From the NCBI RefSeq assembly GCF_021043395.1, contig NZ_JAJNKE010000005.1:89576-153575 (forward strand): a stretch of DNA of 64,000 nt. The letters are read 5' to 3'. Below, piece after piece: positions 20,447 through 30,044 of this stretch. Numbering within the stretch: position 1 is the stretch's first letter; each line of letters opens with the position of its first letter. Source of the stretch: Clostridium guangxiense. Lineage in GTDB: Bacteria; Bacillota; Clostridia; Clostridiales; Clostridiaceae. A model generated the notes under the pieces. The model did no database searches. It was given only the letters and a program-made list of their open reading frames with translations, and was not told the origin of the DNA. The position numbers and the translations under genes were made by a program.

Positions 20447-21423
20447 TATTTTGCCCCCTTCTTCCTTACTGAATGATACATAGATTTAAATGTAAATGCT
20501 GAAAATATTGCAATTATAATAAACATTACATAGGCAATTGCTGCTGCATAACCAACATTATTATATTTAAATGCAGTATTATATAAGTACATAACCATAG
20601 TATTTAACGAATTAGATGGGCTTCCAAGTCCGTCTGTAATCAAGAATGGAATATCAAATATTTGAAGGCCTCCAATAAGTGAAGTAATTGCAACATACAA
20701 CAAAATTGGCTTTAAAAGCGGCAAAGTTATTTTACCAAATATTGTCCATCTTCCTGCGCCATCAATAGTTGCCGCTTCAAAATAATCTTTAGATATACCT
20801 TGAACTCCTGCCATTAAAACTATAAATGAATTTCCAAACCACATCCATGCTCCAATAATTGAAACTACAAGCGGTGCTGTTTGTGTTTGTCCTAACCAAT
20901 CTATTTTGGAATGTATTATTCCAAGATTTAATAATAATTGATTAATTGAGCCATATTGCCAATCCATTAAGCTTTTAAATAAAAATGCTACTGACGCAGC
21001 TGAAATCAAATTAGGCAAGTAAAACAATGCTCTAAAAACACTTAATCCTTTAATCTTATATTTTATATCACTAAATATAATAGTTAATAAAAATGCTATT
21101 CCAAGTTGAAGTACAATATTAATACCCCAAATTTTCAATGTATTTAAAAAAGCAGTCCAAAAAAGTTTATCACTTAAAACACGAGTATAATTATCAACTC
21201 CTATAAATTTTGCTTCACCAAATCCATTAAAGCTAGTAAAACTTAAATATAAGGTTCTTAATATAGGATAAATGCTAAATACTATAAATGTGATTAGAAA
21301 TGGCAATATGAATAAATACCCAAATTTATTTACATCATTTATACCTTTTGCTCTTTTAGGTTTTAATTTTACAATGCTGGCTTTTGCTTCTAATGCACTC
21401 TTATCTAAACTCAAATTCTTCAC
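20446..21423 (-). CDS. Carbohydrate ABC transporter permease, MalF family
   Basis: A 325-aa inner-membrane permease. A long cytoplasmic N-terminus precedes the first span (YLFILPFLITFIVFSIYPIL). The EAA motif FEAATIDGAGRWTIFGKITLP is near residue 220. It pairs with the downstream MalG-type permease to import oligosaccharides delivered by the lipoprotein at 21474-22805. A hairpin between this gene and the binding-protein gene probably lowers permease expression relative to the binding protein. Confidence 0.93.
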   Translation of the reverse strand: MKNLSLDKSALEAKASIVKLKPKRAKGINDVNKFGYLFILPFLITFIVFSIYPILRTLYLSFTSFNGFGEAKFIGVDNYTRVLSDKLFWTAFLNTLKIWGINIVLQLGIAFLLTIIFSDIKYKIKGLSVFRALFYLPNLISAASVAFLFKSLMDWQYGSINQLLLNLGIIHSKIDWLGQTQTAPLVVSIIGAWMWFGNSFIVLMAGVQGISKDYFEAATIDGAGRWTIFGKITLPLLKPILLYVAITSLIGGLQIFDIPFLITDGLGSPSNSLNTMVMYLYNTAFKYNNVGYAAAIAYVMFIIIAIFSAFTFKSMYHSVRKKGAK

Positions 21424-21440
21424 CTCTATCTAAATTTTTT

Positions 21441-21468
21441 AAAAGGTGAGGAAAATCCTCACCCTTTT
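21441..21468 (-). terminator. Intra-operon hairpin (partial terminator)
   Basis: On the minus strand AAAGGGTGAGGA pairs with TCCTCACCTTTT over a TTT loop, followed by an A-rich rather than T-only stretch. It sits between the binding-protein stop and the first permease start. Such hairpins stabilise the upstream mRNA and attenuate the permease genes. Confidence 0.65.
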
Positions 21469-21473
21469 ACCCA

Positions 21474-22805
21474 TTAATTAGGTACTTCTATTTGTGGATA
21501 TACAGTTTTAACATTTTTATAGAAATCTTTCAAAGCAGCTTCTTTTGACATTTTACCTTTTTGAATTGATTCTATTGCTTGTCCAAAGAATTTTCCAATT
21601 TGATCATCATATTTAGTAACCAATGAGTAATCAACTTTTTTAGCTTGCTCTAACCAAAAAGCATAAGTCTTTTGACCGCCAAAGGCTTCATTTTTCATAT
21701 CCTTATTAGCCTCAAGTGCTGCAATATTCGAAACAACATCACCTTTTGATTCTTTAATCCACCATTTAGCTGTATTCTCATTTAAAGTACAATACTTAAT
21801 AAAGTTCCAAGCTGCTAATTTATTCTCACTATAGCTACTAATAGCCATAAATGTTCCACCAGCGAAATATGCATTAGGTCCTGTTGTGACTCCAAATTTA
21901 CCAATATTGTTCTTAGCATTATCTCTTATTATTAAACTTCCCCATGTTGGTAATGCATATGAGAATACTTCAGTTTTAGCTGCTTTAGGATTTGCTTTCT
22001 TTAAATCCCCATTACCAGTATCTGTTGGAATTGAACCTGCCATTGACGCATACCAAGCTGGAGACCATTGGGGTGCAAATGCAACTAATTTTTCTTGATA
22101 TAACTTTACAGCCGCATCTACATAAGCTAATCTATCTTTTGTAACCATTAATTTTTTATCCTTAACCCATGGTTCAGGATCTTTACCATAAACAAAAGGT
22201 GCTAAATCTCCTGTATCTGCAAATATTTTATATCCTTTAGCAGATAATTCTTTAGCTGTTTCAGAAATCGCATCAAAATCCTTAAACTTTCCAGCAATAA
22301 AATCTGGATCATCATTTCCCCAAACAGCTTTAGCTATATCTCTACGATAAGTAATTCCACCTGCAGTAACTTGATAACTTAAAGCTTTAACTTTCCCATC
22401 TTTAGGATCTTTACCGGCTTCATATACATAATTTACAATTTGATTTTTGTATTGCTTTACATTATACGGTTCTTTTGTTAAATCTTCGCAAAATCCAGCT
22501 TCAAAATAATTTGGAATCATTTGAGGCTCACCAACTATAATATCTGGAATTTTTGATTTACCTCTCAATGCAGTTGTAACTTTGGTTACATAATCTGCTG
22601 GAGCTATAACAGTGACTTCAACTTTTTTTCCTGGGTTTTGTTCTTGATAATGTTTTGCAAAACTCTTTAAGTCATCTGACAATGTCCATACTACTATTTT
22701 TCCGTTTCCATTATCTTTTGCTGTTTTACTACTTGATCCACATCCAACAAGCGATGTTACTATTAATCCTGATAAAACAAGTGACATTATTTTTTTAAGT
22801 TTCAT
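21474..22805 (-). CDS. Sugar ABC transporter substrate-binding lipoprotein
   Basis: A 443-aa extracellular solute-binding protein (family 1). Residues 1-22 are a lipoprotein signal ending in the lipobox LVGC, so Cys22 would be lipidated. The mature part has a typical start (GKIVVWTLSDDLKSFAKHYQ) and GGTFMAISSYSENKLAAWNF near the C-terminal lobe hinge. It heads the importer operon, behind a promoter region rich in LacI-type operators, and probably binds beta-1,3-gluco-oligosaccharides made by the GH81 enzyme. Confidence 0.92.
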   Translation of the reverse strand: MKLKKIMSLVLSGLIVTSLVGCGSSSKTAKDNGNGKIVVWTLSDDLKSFAKHYQEQNPGKKVEVTVIAPADYVTKVTTALRGKSKIPDIIVGEPQMIPNYFEAGFCEDLTKEPYNVKQYKNQIVNYVYEAGKDPKDGKVKALSYQVTAGGITYRRDIAKAVWGNDDPDFIAGKFKDFDAISETAKELSAKGYKIFADTGDLAPFVYGKDPEPWVKDKKLMVTKDRLAYVDAAVKLYQEKLVAFAPQWSPAWYASMAGSIPTDTGNGDLKKANPKAAKTEVFSYALPTWGSLIIRDNAKNNIGKFGVTTGPNAYFAGGTFMAISSYSENKLAAWNFIKYCTLNENTAKWWIKESKGDVVSNIAALEANKDMKNEAFGGQKTYAFWLEQAKKVDYSLVTKYDDQIGKFFGQAIESIQKGKMSKEAALKDFYKNVKTVYPQIEVPN

Positions 22806-22880
22806 AAGACATTCCCCCTATAATTAAATAAATTTTTACTAAAGAACAATATTTATTAAATTAGTTCTTTTCAAAAAGAA

Positions 22881-23060
22881 TTTTAGCTTTTCGAAACCAG
22901 TTTCGAAAAACTGTAAAAAAAATTGCAATTTTTTTTTTGGCTTTTTTAGCTTTTAAAACAAGTTTTGAAAATTTGTAAAATAAAAGCTCCAATGTTTCAT
23001 TTAAAATACAAAACCGATTTCGAACATGCTATCATGCCATAAATAACGTTTACAAATACA
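22881..23060 (-). promoter_or_regulatory. Importer operon control region with three LacI-type operators
   Basis: Three related palindromes occur: CGAAACCAGTTTCG at 22892-22905, a degenerate AAAACAAGTTTT at 22955-22966, and CAAAACCGATTTCG at 23009-23022. The first two lie in a tandem duplication of about 40 bp (22881-22921 and 22944-22985) beginning TTTTAGCTTTT. A partial cre-like TGTAAACGTTAT is at about 23045-23055. Together with 10818-10830 they define a probable operator for the LacI-family protein at 14024-15040. The remaining intergenic DNA, 23061-23125, shows nothing clear. Confidence 0.6.
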
Positions 23061-23125
23061 TTGTATACCCTTTTTTAGATTTTGTAAAGTTCTTTATTTT
23101 TTATTTAATTAAATTATCTTTGAAC

Positions 23126-23170
23126 TCAAGATAAAATAGAAAAGGACATTTAGTCCCTTACTATTTTATT
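23126..23170 (-). terminator. Terminator after GH25 lysozyme
   Basis: On the minus strand AAAATAGTAAGGGAC and GTCCTTTTCTATTTT form a long stem with a small bulge around TAAAT. It lies about 140 bases beyond the lysozyme stop and before the importer control region. The trailing T-run is weak. Confidence 0.5.
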
Positions 23171-23312
23171 TTGATAATTCCACCTCCACAAGAGAAGAAT
23201 GATTTTTAACAATTTCTTAGATTAATGCCCACATAAACGCACTAATCATACCATTATTCCCCAGCTGATGCAATTTCATGTGAAATAAATATTACAGCAT
23301 CTCATATTCTAC

Positions 23313-24290
23313 TTAGTATTTAAACATACACCTCCATGTTTCCTTGCCCACTATTCCATCGACTACAAGCCTTTCACCATGATTTCTATTAACATTTATC
23401 TGAAAGTCTTTTACTTTACGTTCAGTACCTCTTCCAAATATACCATCTATTGATGCTCCAACACGCCATTGTATCCATCTTGTTGCATATTCATAGTGAG
23501 GATAATTTACTCCAGCTGTTGGATAACTTCTTATTTGATTTATGGCTCCCCAAGTCTTTATTCCTGGGATACCATCCGCAGAAAGACCCATTATTGTTTG
23601 AAATTTTTTAATTGAAGCTGTAGTAGCTAATCCTAAAATTCCATCAACTACAAGATTTGCATTTATCATACTGTTTAACTCTTGTTGCAGCCTTATAGAT
23701 AAATTATTATTTGAGTTAGTGGAACTATTTGACTTAATATTAAAACTTGGGCCACTAACATTTAAATCTACATTTCCATTTACCCCATTAACTCTTCCAG
23801 TTGATGAATACTGCCATATAGCATAAGTACCCCACTTTGGCGTACTTGGACTTGACACTCCATAATGTGCTATCCACAAAGGATACCTTGTTATATTTGA
23901 ATTTAGATGAAGATTTATATAATTAGGATTACAATAAATTAGCGCAGTAGTTATAGATGATATGCTATTTAAAAAAGCTAAACAAGCTTCTGTCATATCT
24001 CCACTGCATTGTTGTTCAAAATCTAAAACCACAAAGTCTACATTTGAAGGACAATTTTGTTTAAAAAAGCTAGCCTCCCTAATAGCACCAGCTTTATCTG
24101 TAAACCTTGCGAAATGGTATGCTCCAGCAATAATTCCGTTATCCTTCGTATTCGCTACATTTTGCTTTCCGTATTTATCTATAAAAGTACTTCCCTCAGT
24201 AATTTTAGAAATTATAAACCCATATCCACTATTTTTTACAGCAGCAATGTTTACACTTCCATTTAAATTGCTAATATCTATCCCATTCAT
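23313..24290 (-). CDS. GH25 lysozyme with two C-terminal peptidoglycan-binding domains
   Basis: A 325-aa muramidase. Residues 1-185 are the GH25 barrel (GIDISNLNGSVN, GAYHFARF, DFVVLDFEQQCSGD, AIWQYSSTGRVNGV) with the acidic catalytic residues. Two PG_binding_1-type repeats follow, about 196-252 (VVDGILGLATTASIKKFQ) and 262-325 (SIDGIFGRGTERKVKDFQ). No signal peptide is present, as in Clostridium autolytic lysozymes and phage endolysins. The ATG at 24290 has AGGAGGAAT; a TTG three bases earlier is not needed. It stands alone, so it is probably a host autolysin. Confidence 0.88.
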   Translation of the reverse strand: MNGIDISNLNGSVNIAAVKNSGYGFIISKITEGSTFIDKYGKQNVANTKDNGIIAGAYHFARFTDKAGAIREASFFKQNCPSNVDFVVLDFEQQCSGDMTEACLAFLNSISSITTALIYCNPNYINLHLNSNITRYPLWIAHYGVSSPSTPKWGTYAIWQYSSTGRVNGVNGNVDLNVSGPSFNIKSNSSTNSNNNLSIRLQQELNSMINANLVVDGILGLATTASIKKFQTIMGLSADGIPGIKTWGAINQIRSYPTAGVNYPHYEYATRWIQWRVGASIDGIFGRGTERKVKDFQINVNRNHGERLVVDGIVGKETWRCMFKY

Positions 24291-24424
24291 CAATCATTCC
24301 TCCTAATGTTAACAGAAAAATCTTAACCCTTATATAATCATAATATTCATTTTATGCGTAGATTCTCACAAAAAAGATATTTAATATTAATTTGTGAAGC
24401 TATAAGTATAGTTTTAAACATTAT

Positions 24425-24453
24425 AAAAAGCAGTCTTTAAATACTGACTGCTT
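24425..24453 (-). terminator. Terminator after YdjM-like gene
   Basis: On the minus strand AAGCAGTC pairs with GACTGCTT around AGTATTTAAA, followed by TTTATAATG. It is 31 bases beyond the stop codon of the membrane hydrolase gene. Confidence 0.75.
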
Positions 24454-24483
24454 ACAAAAGGTTATTTTTCATGTTTACTTAAA

Positions 24484-25083
24484 TTAGAAAGTTTTGATTG
24501 TTATATATACGAAAAGTACAAATGATGCTATGCCTATTATGTGGTCAAGTTTAGAACCACTTTTTACAAGTTTTAAAGTCACTTTACTTTTCATTGGATA
24601 CATTAATTCCACTCCATTATTTGTAATCAAATCAGCTAATATGTGTGAAATAAATCCTATGGCAAAATATGATGACATTTCTCCAATAAGCATTCTAAAT
24701 CCTATGTAAAACAAAATGAGTCCTAATATACTATGTGAAAAGCTTCTATGTTTGGTAAGCTTACTAAATGCAACACATGAGGCTACTACAATAATGCCAT
24801 ATTCAATCATTGAATTGGGTTTATAATTAAATTTAATTTGACTAAAATGTATATTTCCTTTATAAACTACAAATCCAGCTATAGCCAATATAACAAAAAT
24901 ATAAGCAAATACTGTCCTACCAAAACTGCTTATTTTACTTGTTTTAATATCTATATCTGGCATTAAAGCACCTATCATTCCTAATGAAAGCCCAATGATA
25001 AATTTTTGAGGTGTTGGGTGACTTGTTGATAAAAACGCTGCAGATGCAGCAACTCCTATTGTCATGTGCGTCTTACCTGTCAT
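24484..25083 (-). CDS. YdjM-like metal-dependent membrane hydrolase (DUF457)
   Basis: A 199-aa integral membrane protein with about five hydrophobic segments. The family's metal-binding pattern is visible: MTGKTHMTIG at the N-terminus, GALMPDIDIKTSK near residue 40, KLTKHRSFSHSILG near 105 and GFISHILADLITNNGV near 143. In Bacillus and Escherichia relatives the protein is membrane bound and DNA-damage inducible; its substrate is unknown. It follows minC in the same direction, where minD would be expected in related genomes. Confidence 0.82.
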   Translation of the reverse strand: MTGKTHMTIGVAASAAFLSTSHPTPQKFIIGLSLGMIGALMPDIDIKTSKISSFGRTVFAYIFVILAIAGFVVYKGNIHFSQIKFNYKPNSMIEYGIIVVASCVAFSKLTKHRSFSHSILGLILFYIGFRMLIGEMSSYFAIGFISHILADLITNNGVELMYPMKSKVTLKLVKSGSKLDHIIGIASFVLFVYITIKTF

Positions 25084-25161
25084 TCTAATACCATCCTTTG
25101 TGAATTTAAATTTCCAGAACGAATGTTCTTATTCATTATATCACAAAGCATATAAACTAGG

Positions 25162-25794
25162 CTAGATAAATTTATTAGGTAAATAAGGTTCCACTATTAT
25201 AGAATTTCCCTTTAATTTAGCTACTTCTGGATAACTAGGTTTTTCATCATTATCCGGCGATCTAGAAATCCTCTTAGCAATCTGCAAAATTTCAGGTTCA
25301 AGCTTAAAAGCAGCTATTATAGCTCTTTCATTTCCATTTATGCCTGCATGAACTTCGCCTCTTAAAACTCCAAATACAATTATATTACCTGCTGCATAAA
25401 CTTGAGAACCAGGATTTACATCTCCAATTATTACTATATTTCCAGAATAATTTACTATTTGTCCACTTCGTATTGTTCTACGCAAAAATTTAGTTCTTCC
25501 TTCATATATTCCATTAAAAACTTTACTGCTTTTTTCTTCAAAATCTTCAAAGATACAATCTTTTATAAGAAATTCATCAAAAAGAATATCCTTAAGCCTT
25601 CTTAAATTTCTATCACTTATCTCCTTAAGAGATATTGTTATTCTTAAAGTAGCACCTTTATAAAATCTCTTGCCTTTAGATAGTTTTTCTATTAAAACCT
25701 CCAGCATCTCATCAAAATCTCTAAAATTATTTATGCTTATTACTACATTAAGTCCTTCTCTATTTCCTTTTAGCACTATTCCGTCTTTAAACAT
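25162..25794 (-). CDS. minC: Septum site-determining protein MinC
   Basis: A 210-aa cell-division inhibitor. Residues 1-100 form the N-terminal FtsZ-inhibiting domain; the C-terminal beta-helix ([53 protein letters not shown]) mediates dimerisation and MinD binding. The ATG at 25794 has a GGAGGG ribosome site, and the open frame extends only five codons upstream. A terminator separates it from PBP2, so it has its own promoter. minD and minE are not adjacent and are absent from the window. Confidence 0.92.
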   Translation of the reverse strand: MFKDGIVLKGNREGLNVVISINNFRDFDEMLEVLIEKLSKGKRFYKGATLRITISLKEISDRNLRRLKDILFDEFLIKDCIFEDFEEKSSKVFNGIYEGRTKFLRRTIRSGQIVNYSGNIVIIGDVNPGSQVYAAGNIIVFGVLRGEVHAGINGNERAIIAAFKLEPEILQIAKRISRSPDNDEKPSYPEVAKLKGNSIIVEPYLPNKFI

Positions 25795-25899
25795 ATTAAC
25801 CCTCCACACATGTTTAATGTAGTCATTTAATTATAATTCAACATTTTATTATAAAATCCTTCTTTGTAAAGTATAATTTGAATTTTAATATAAAAATAT

Positions 25900-25926
25900 G
25901 CCACTTCAATTTTAATATGAAGTGGC
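25900..25926 (-). terminator. Terminator after PBP2
   Basis: On the minus strand GCCACTTCA pairs with TGAAGTGGC around TATTAAAAT, followed by ATATTTTTAT. It closes the radC-mreBCD-PBP2 unit, 20 bases beyond the PBP2 stop. Confidence 0.85.
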
Positions 25927-25945
25927 ATGCTTAACAAAATACTAA

Positions 25946-28657
25946 CTATTTACCATCAGTCTCTGCTGCTGCGTCCATTGGAAATTCTTTAGGGAAGTTA
26001 GCTGTTTTTTCTATTTTATTGAAATAAGCCTCGTATATAGCCTTTGCTACATCAGTACTTCCGCCTCCGAATCCACCATCATACAGTATAGTAGCAACTG
26101 CAATTTTAGGATTATCTGCTGGTGCGAAGCCAACATAAAGTGCATAAGATGTTCTACCTATTTTTTGCTCAAATTCATTAGTACTAAATGGGTCTGCCGT
26201 ACCTGTCTTACCCGCTGTTTCAAATGGGAAATTACTAAACTTACCAGCTGCAGTACCAATAATGTTAACCTTTTTCATTCCCTCTTTTACAGTGTTAAGT
26301 GTTGACTGGCTTACTTTAGTATCTTCAATAACTTCAGGGTTATTTTTAAATACTACACTTCCATCGGTAGGATCAGTTATTTGATCTACAAGGTGTACTT
26401 TATACCTCTTACCACCATTTGCTATAGTAGCAATATAATTTGCAATTTGAAGAATAGTAAAGTTATCATTACCTTGTCCTATAGATGCAAAATAGGTATT
26501 AGCTGGATATCTTGCTTGATCAACATATGTTGCTACAACACCATTTACTCCTCTAAGAATAGAATTCATATCCGTATCTGAAAGCGTGATTCCTTTATAA
26601 GTAGGACTACTTTCCATAAGTTTATTAAACAACTCCATAAATTTATTCTTATCAAGTTTACCTGAAATAATGGAATTTTTTATTTCACTTTTTATACTTG
26701 CTTTCAAATTTGCAACTTCTTTAGTATCTGAATCACTGGTATATAAATCTATAGATAAATCTCTTTTCATATAGGATTTATTTTTAAGATCCTGCATAAC
26801 CTTCCATGCAGCCTGCTGTCCAAAGTTACTTCTTATACTATAGGAGTTGAATACTTGACCAAAATTTTCCTGTATTTCAATTCCCGTTGATGCACTTACA
26901 CCTGAATTCGGCTGCACTCCAAGCCCAAATTTCCATGCATATTTTGCTATTATATCTTCTCCAAACTTTTGTCTTAACCATCTACCAACTGACATAAAGT
27001 ACGTATTACTTGACTTTGCTATAGCAGTAACTAAATCAATAGTACCCATTGCTCCATCAGCATCAAATCTTGCTATTATCTTACCATTGTCAGTAAAATA
27101 GCCAGGATCATCTACAGATGTATATGGTGTTATTACTCCTGTCTCAAGTCCCGCTATTGCTGTAAGTGGCTTAAAAGTTGAACCTGGAGGAGTAAGACCT
27201 AAAGTTGCATAATTGTAAAGAGGTTTTGCCAAATAATCATAGGCATCTGTTCTTTGCCCTGTACTTTTATCTATAGGAAACATAAAATCCTTTTGCTCTT
27301 GTGTTAAATTTAAATTTTTTATCTGCTCATCTACAGTTGGAAAATACTTTTTCATAGCTTCATCAGAAAGACCATTAGGATTTGCAAAGTCATTTGGATT
27401 AAAATTAGGGTAAGATGCAAGTGCTATGACTCCACCAGTATTTACATCTATAGCAACTGCTGCTCCTCTTGTAGCATTTCCAGTGTAAGAATTATGAGGG
27501 CCATCTGGATTTTTACGTAAATTCTCTAATGCTGTTTTAAGCGCTTGTTCTGCTGCATATTGAACATCAGCATTTATGGTTGTTTTAATATTTTGACCTG
27601 GATAAGCATCTTTACTTGCAAATTCGTTTATTACTCTTCCATTTTTGTTTACTTCTACAACTCTTCCACCAGCAGTCCCCTTCAATCTATCTTCTTCTGC
27701 CGCTTCAAGGCCAGATATTCCTATAAGATCTGAACTTACATCATATCCTCTTTCAGTATATGAATCCGATTCATCAGTACTTGCTGGCGTTATTTTGCCT
27801 ATATATCCAATTACATTTGACGCAAGCTGTCCATAAGGATAATTTCTTATAGGCTCATCTTCTATATCTACTCCAGGTAATTCATTTAGCTTTTGTAAAA
27901 ACGATATAGCTGTTTCCCTTTTTACATTGCTTGCAATATCAACAGATTTATATCCAGAATAACTTTGCATTTTAACTGCATCTCTTACAACCATAAATCT
28001 CCTAATATCATCTAGAGTACATTTTTTACTTACAGTTTTTCCATCTATAGTAATGGTGTAAGAGTCAGGTATATCATACACTTTTTTACCTCTGAGCTTT
28101 TCAAAAGCATATTTAGGTGATACCTTAAGTAAATAACTTTTTACCTTATCCTGTTCAGCAGTTGTGAGAGCATCCCACTTTTTGCTCCCATATAAATTTT
28201 TTATTATATTATCTCTAAAACCTCTATCAGATAAAAATTTTATGGTATCAATTTTTATTTCACTAGGATTCGTAGTGTTAAAATCAAAGGAATAGGTGCT
28301 GCCATTTATTTTTATTGGAAAGTCATCACTTTGAGTTTCACCATTTTTATCAAGCATATAAAATACCTTTGCCATAGTATTATAAAATACTTTCTTAGTT
28401 GAGTCTGTTTCCAAATAAGTAACATTATAACTTTGCTTCGTTGTAGCAAGAACTTTTCCTGAGGAATCTATTATATTACCTCTTGCCGCATCTTCCTTTA
28501 TGAACTTGTGAGCCTTAGTATTAGCTTTTGTCTTATAAGTTTGCGCATCAACAATCTGCATATAAACGAGTTTTGTACATATAGCGGAAAATACAATTAA
28601 GATAATAACGGTTAAAGCCGTAAATCTTGTAAATTTCTTTTCCTTATTTTTTTTCAT
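25946..28657 (-). CDS. mrdA: Penicillin-binding protein 2 (elongasome transpeptidase)
   Basis: A 903-aa class B PBP: a short cytoplasmic start, one membrane span (FTALTVIILIVFSAICTKLV), a dimerisation domain with RGNIIDSSGKVLA, then the transpeptidase domain. Active-site motifs are PPGSTFKPLTA (nucleophile Ser in STFK), AKSSNTYF (SxN) and TAGKTGTADPF (KTG). It is longer than Gram-negative PBP2 because of inserts around residues 90-230 and 650-720, as in clostridial homologues. It cross-links lateral-wall peptidoglycan with RodA and MreBCD and lies directly downstream of mreD. Confidence 0.92.
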   Translation of the reverse strand: MKKNKEKKFTRFTALTVIILIVFSAICTKLVYMQIVDAQTYKTKANTKAHKFIKEDAARGNIIDSSGKVLATTKQSYNVTYLETDSTKKVFYNTMAKVFYMLDKNGETQSDDFPIKINGSTYSFDFNTTNPSEIKIDTIKFLSDRGFRDNIIKNLYGSKKWDALTTAEQDKVKSYLLKVSPKYAFEKLRGKKVYDIPDSYTITIDGKTVSKKCTLDDIRRFMVVRDAVKMQSYSGYKSVDIASNVKRETAISFLQKLNELPGVDIEDEPIRNYPYGQLASNVIGYIGKITPASTDESDSYTERGYDVSSDLIGISGLEAAEEDRLKGTAGGRVVEVNKNGRVINEFASKDAYPGQNIKTTINADVQYAAEQALKTALENLRKNPDGPHNSYTGNATRGAAVAIDVNTGGVIALASYPNFNPNDFANPNGLSDEAMKKYFPTVDEQIKNLNLTQEQKDFMFPIDKSTGQRTDAYDYLAKPLYNYATLGLTPPGSTFKPLTAIAGLETGVITPYTSVDDPGYFTDNGKIIARFDADGAMGTIDLVTAIAKSSNTYFMSVGRWLRQKFGEDIIAKYAWKFGLGVQPNSGVSASTGIEIQENFGQVFNSYSIRSNFGQQAAWKVMQDLKNKSYMKRDLSIDLYTSDSDTKEVANLKASIKSEIKNSIISGKLDKNKFMELFNKLMESSPTYKGITLSDTDMNSILRGVNGVVATYVDQARYPANTYFASIGQGNDNFTILQIANYIATIANGGKRYKVHLVDQITDPTDGSVVFKNNPEVIEDTKVSQSTLNTVKEGMKKVNIIGTAAGKFSNFPFETAGKTGTADPFSTNEFEQKIGRTSYALYVGFAPADNPKIAVATILYDGGFGGGSTDVAKAIYEAYFNKIEKTANFPKEFPMDAAAETDGK

Positions 28658-28673
28658 ATGTGGTATCTCTCCT

Positions 28674-29165
28674 TTAAAATCCCCATTTTTTAATCATATA
28701 ATCTTTTTGACACAACTTATATACAGCTTTATACATAAAAATGGATACAACAAAATTATAAAGCGCATTATAAAAACTGATGTTTACATTTGTATTTTCG
28801 CCGCACATATATAAAATAACGAATATTAATAATCCTTTAACAAAAGTCATAACAAATATACTTATGGTAGGTATAAATATTTTCTCTTTAAAAAGATTTT
28901 TACCTACTATTCCTGCTGCAAAACATATTAAAACATTAGTAAACAAATTAACTCCAAATCCATTAAAGAAATTAATATCCTGCAAAAACCCAGTAATAAG
29001 CCCAATCCAGAGACATGACCAATCACCATTTACTATAGAGTAACTTAACGCAAATACAAATAACAGGCTAGGGGAATAGCCATTTATACCAATGAATGGA
29101 ACTACGCAATTATCTAAGATTTGTAGCAATAAAATTATTACTGCTAATACAATATACTTTTTCAT
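28674..29165 (-). CDS. mreD: Rod shape-determining protein MreD
   Basis: A 163-aa membrane protein with five or six hydrophobic segments (KYIVLAVIILLLQILDN, PSLLFVFALSYSIVNG, NVLICFAAGIVG). Sequence conservation in this family is low, so the call rests on topology, size and its place between mreC and PBP2 in the canonical mreBCD order. It links MreC and PBP2 in the elongasome. Confidence 0.88.
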   Translation of the reverse strand: MKKYIVLAVIILLLQILDNCVVPFIGINGYSPSLLFVFALSYSIVNGDWSCLWIGLITGFLQDINFFNGFGVNLFTNVLICFAAGIVGKNLFKEKIFIPTISIFVMTFVKGLLIFVILYMCGENTNVNISFYNALYNFVVSIFMYKAVYKLCQKDYMIKKWGF

Positions 29166-29183
29166 ACAAAATCACCTGACATT

Positions 29184-30035
29184 TTAGTTATCATATTTAA
29201 TTTCTCTCTTATCCTTAGGGATAACTACAGTGACTCTTTCAAGCTTATCAAAATTTACATATGGCTTTACTATAGCCTGCTTTTCCCCTTTACTAGCATT
29301 GGTTTGAACGCTTATTACCTTTCCAATTAGTATATTCTTAGGATAATATTCTCCAATTCCAGAAGTACGTATTACATCTCCATTTTTGATATCAGTATTT
29401 AAAGGCAGCATTATAAGCTGAGCTAAATTTTCATTATCACTATCTACATATCCTTTTAAAACGCCGCTATTATCACCTGTTCTATTTATAGAAGCTGCAA
29501 CTGCTGTGCTTTCATTGCAAATAGTTTCAACTGTAGAATAATTAGTACTTACAGAAGAAATTATACCTATAAGGCCATCTGCATTTAATACTGCCATTCC
29601 CTTAGCAATTCCATCCTTACTTCCTCTGCTTATTATATAACTTTTTAATACGTTTCCCCCGCTGTTTCCAATTATTTCACAGCCAATATATTTAAACTCG
29701 TCCCTATCTGTTTGAAAATTAAGCTCCTTTTTAAGTTCATCATTTTCTTTTTTTAAGGAATCATATAGTAAAGCCTTCTTCTCAAGCTGCGAATTTCTAT
29801 CTTTAAGAGCAGCATTTTCACTCTTAACATCAGAAAAATTAACGACAAAACCCAAAAAATCTTTTATATTATCATTTATTTTATAAAAAAAACCCTGTAC
29901 TGTATTAAGTGTTGTTCCCACACCATCTTCAACAAAAGATGCACTATTTCTTTTGAAGCTGTAAGCAATTAACATCAAAAAGCTAACTGACAGAACAATT
30001 ATTGTTACTGTCAGCTTATTTTTAAAAAGTTTCAT
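29184..30035 (-). CDS. mreC: Rod shape-determining protein MreC
   Basis: A 283-aa bitopic protein: a membrane anchor (LTVTIIVLSVSFLMLIAYSF), a coiled coil at about 60-105 (ENAALKDRNSQLEKKALLYD), then the extracytoplasmic beta domains (GCEIIGNSGGNVLKSYIISR, GIAKGMAVLNADGLIG, GIGEYYPKNILIGKV). It scaffolds PBP2 and MreD outside the membrane. It is spaced 9 bases from mreB and 18 from mreD in one operon. Confidence 0.92.
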   Translation of the reverse strand: MKLFKNKLTVTIIVLSVSFLMLIAYSFKRNSASFVEDGVGTTLNTVQGFFYKINDNIKDFLGFVVNFSDVKSENAALKDRNSQLEKKALLYDSLKKENDELKKELNFQTDRDEFKYIGCEIIGNSGGNVLKSYIISRGSKDGIAKGMAVLNADGLIGIISSVSTNYSTVETICNESTAVAASINRTGDNSGVLKGYVDSDNENLAQLIMLPLNTDIKNGDVIRTSGIGEYYPKNILIGKVISVQTNASKGEKQAIVKPYVNFDKLERVTVVIPKDKREIKYDN

Positions 30036-30044
30036 TCTTTATCC

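Noticed and set aside
23313..24290. Phage endolysin belonging to a prophage
   Set aside because: No other phage genes lie within 19 kb, and signal-less GH25 autolysins are normal in clostridial chromosomes.
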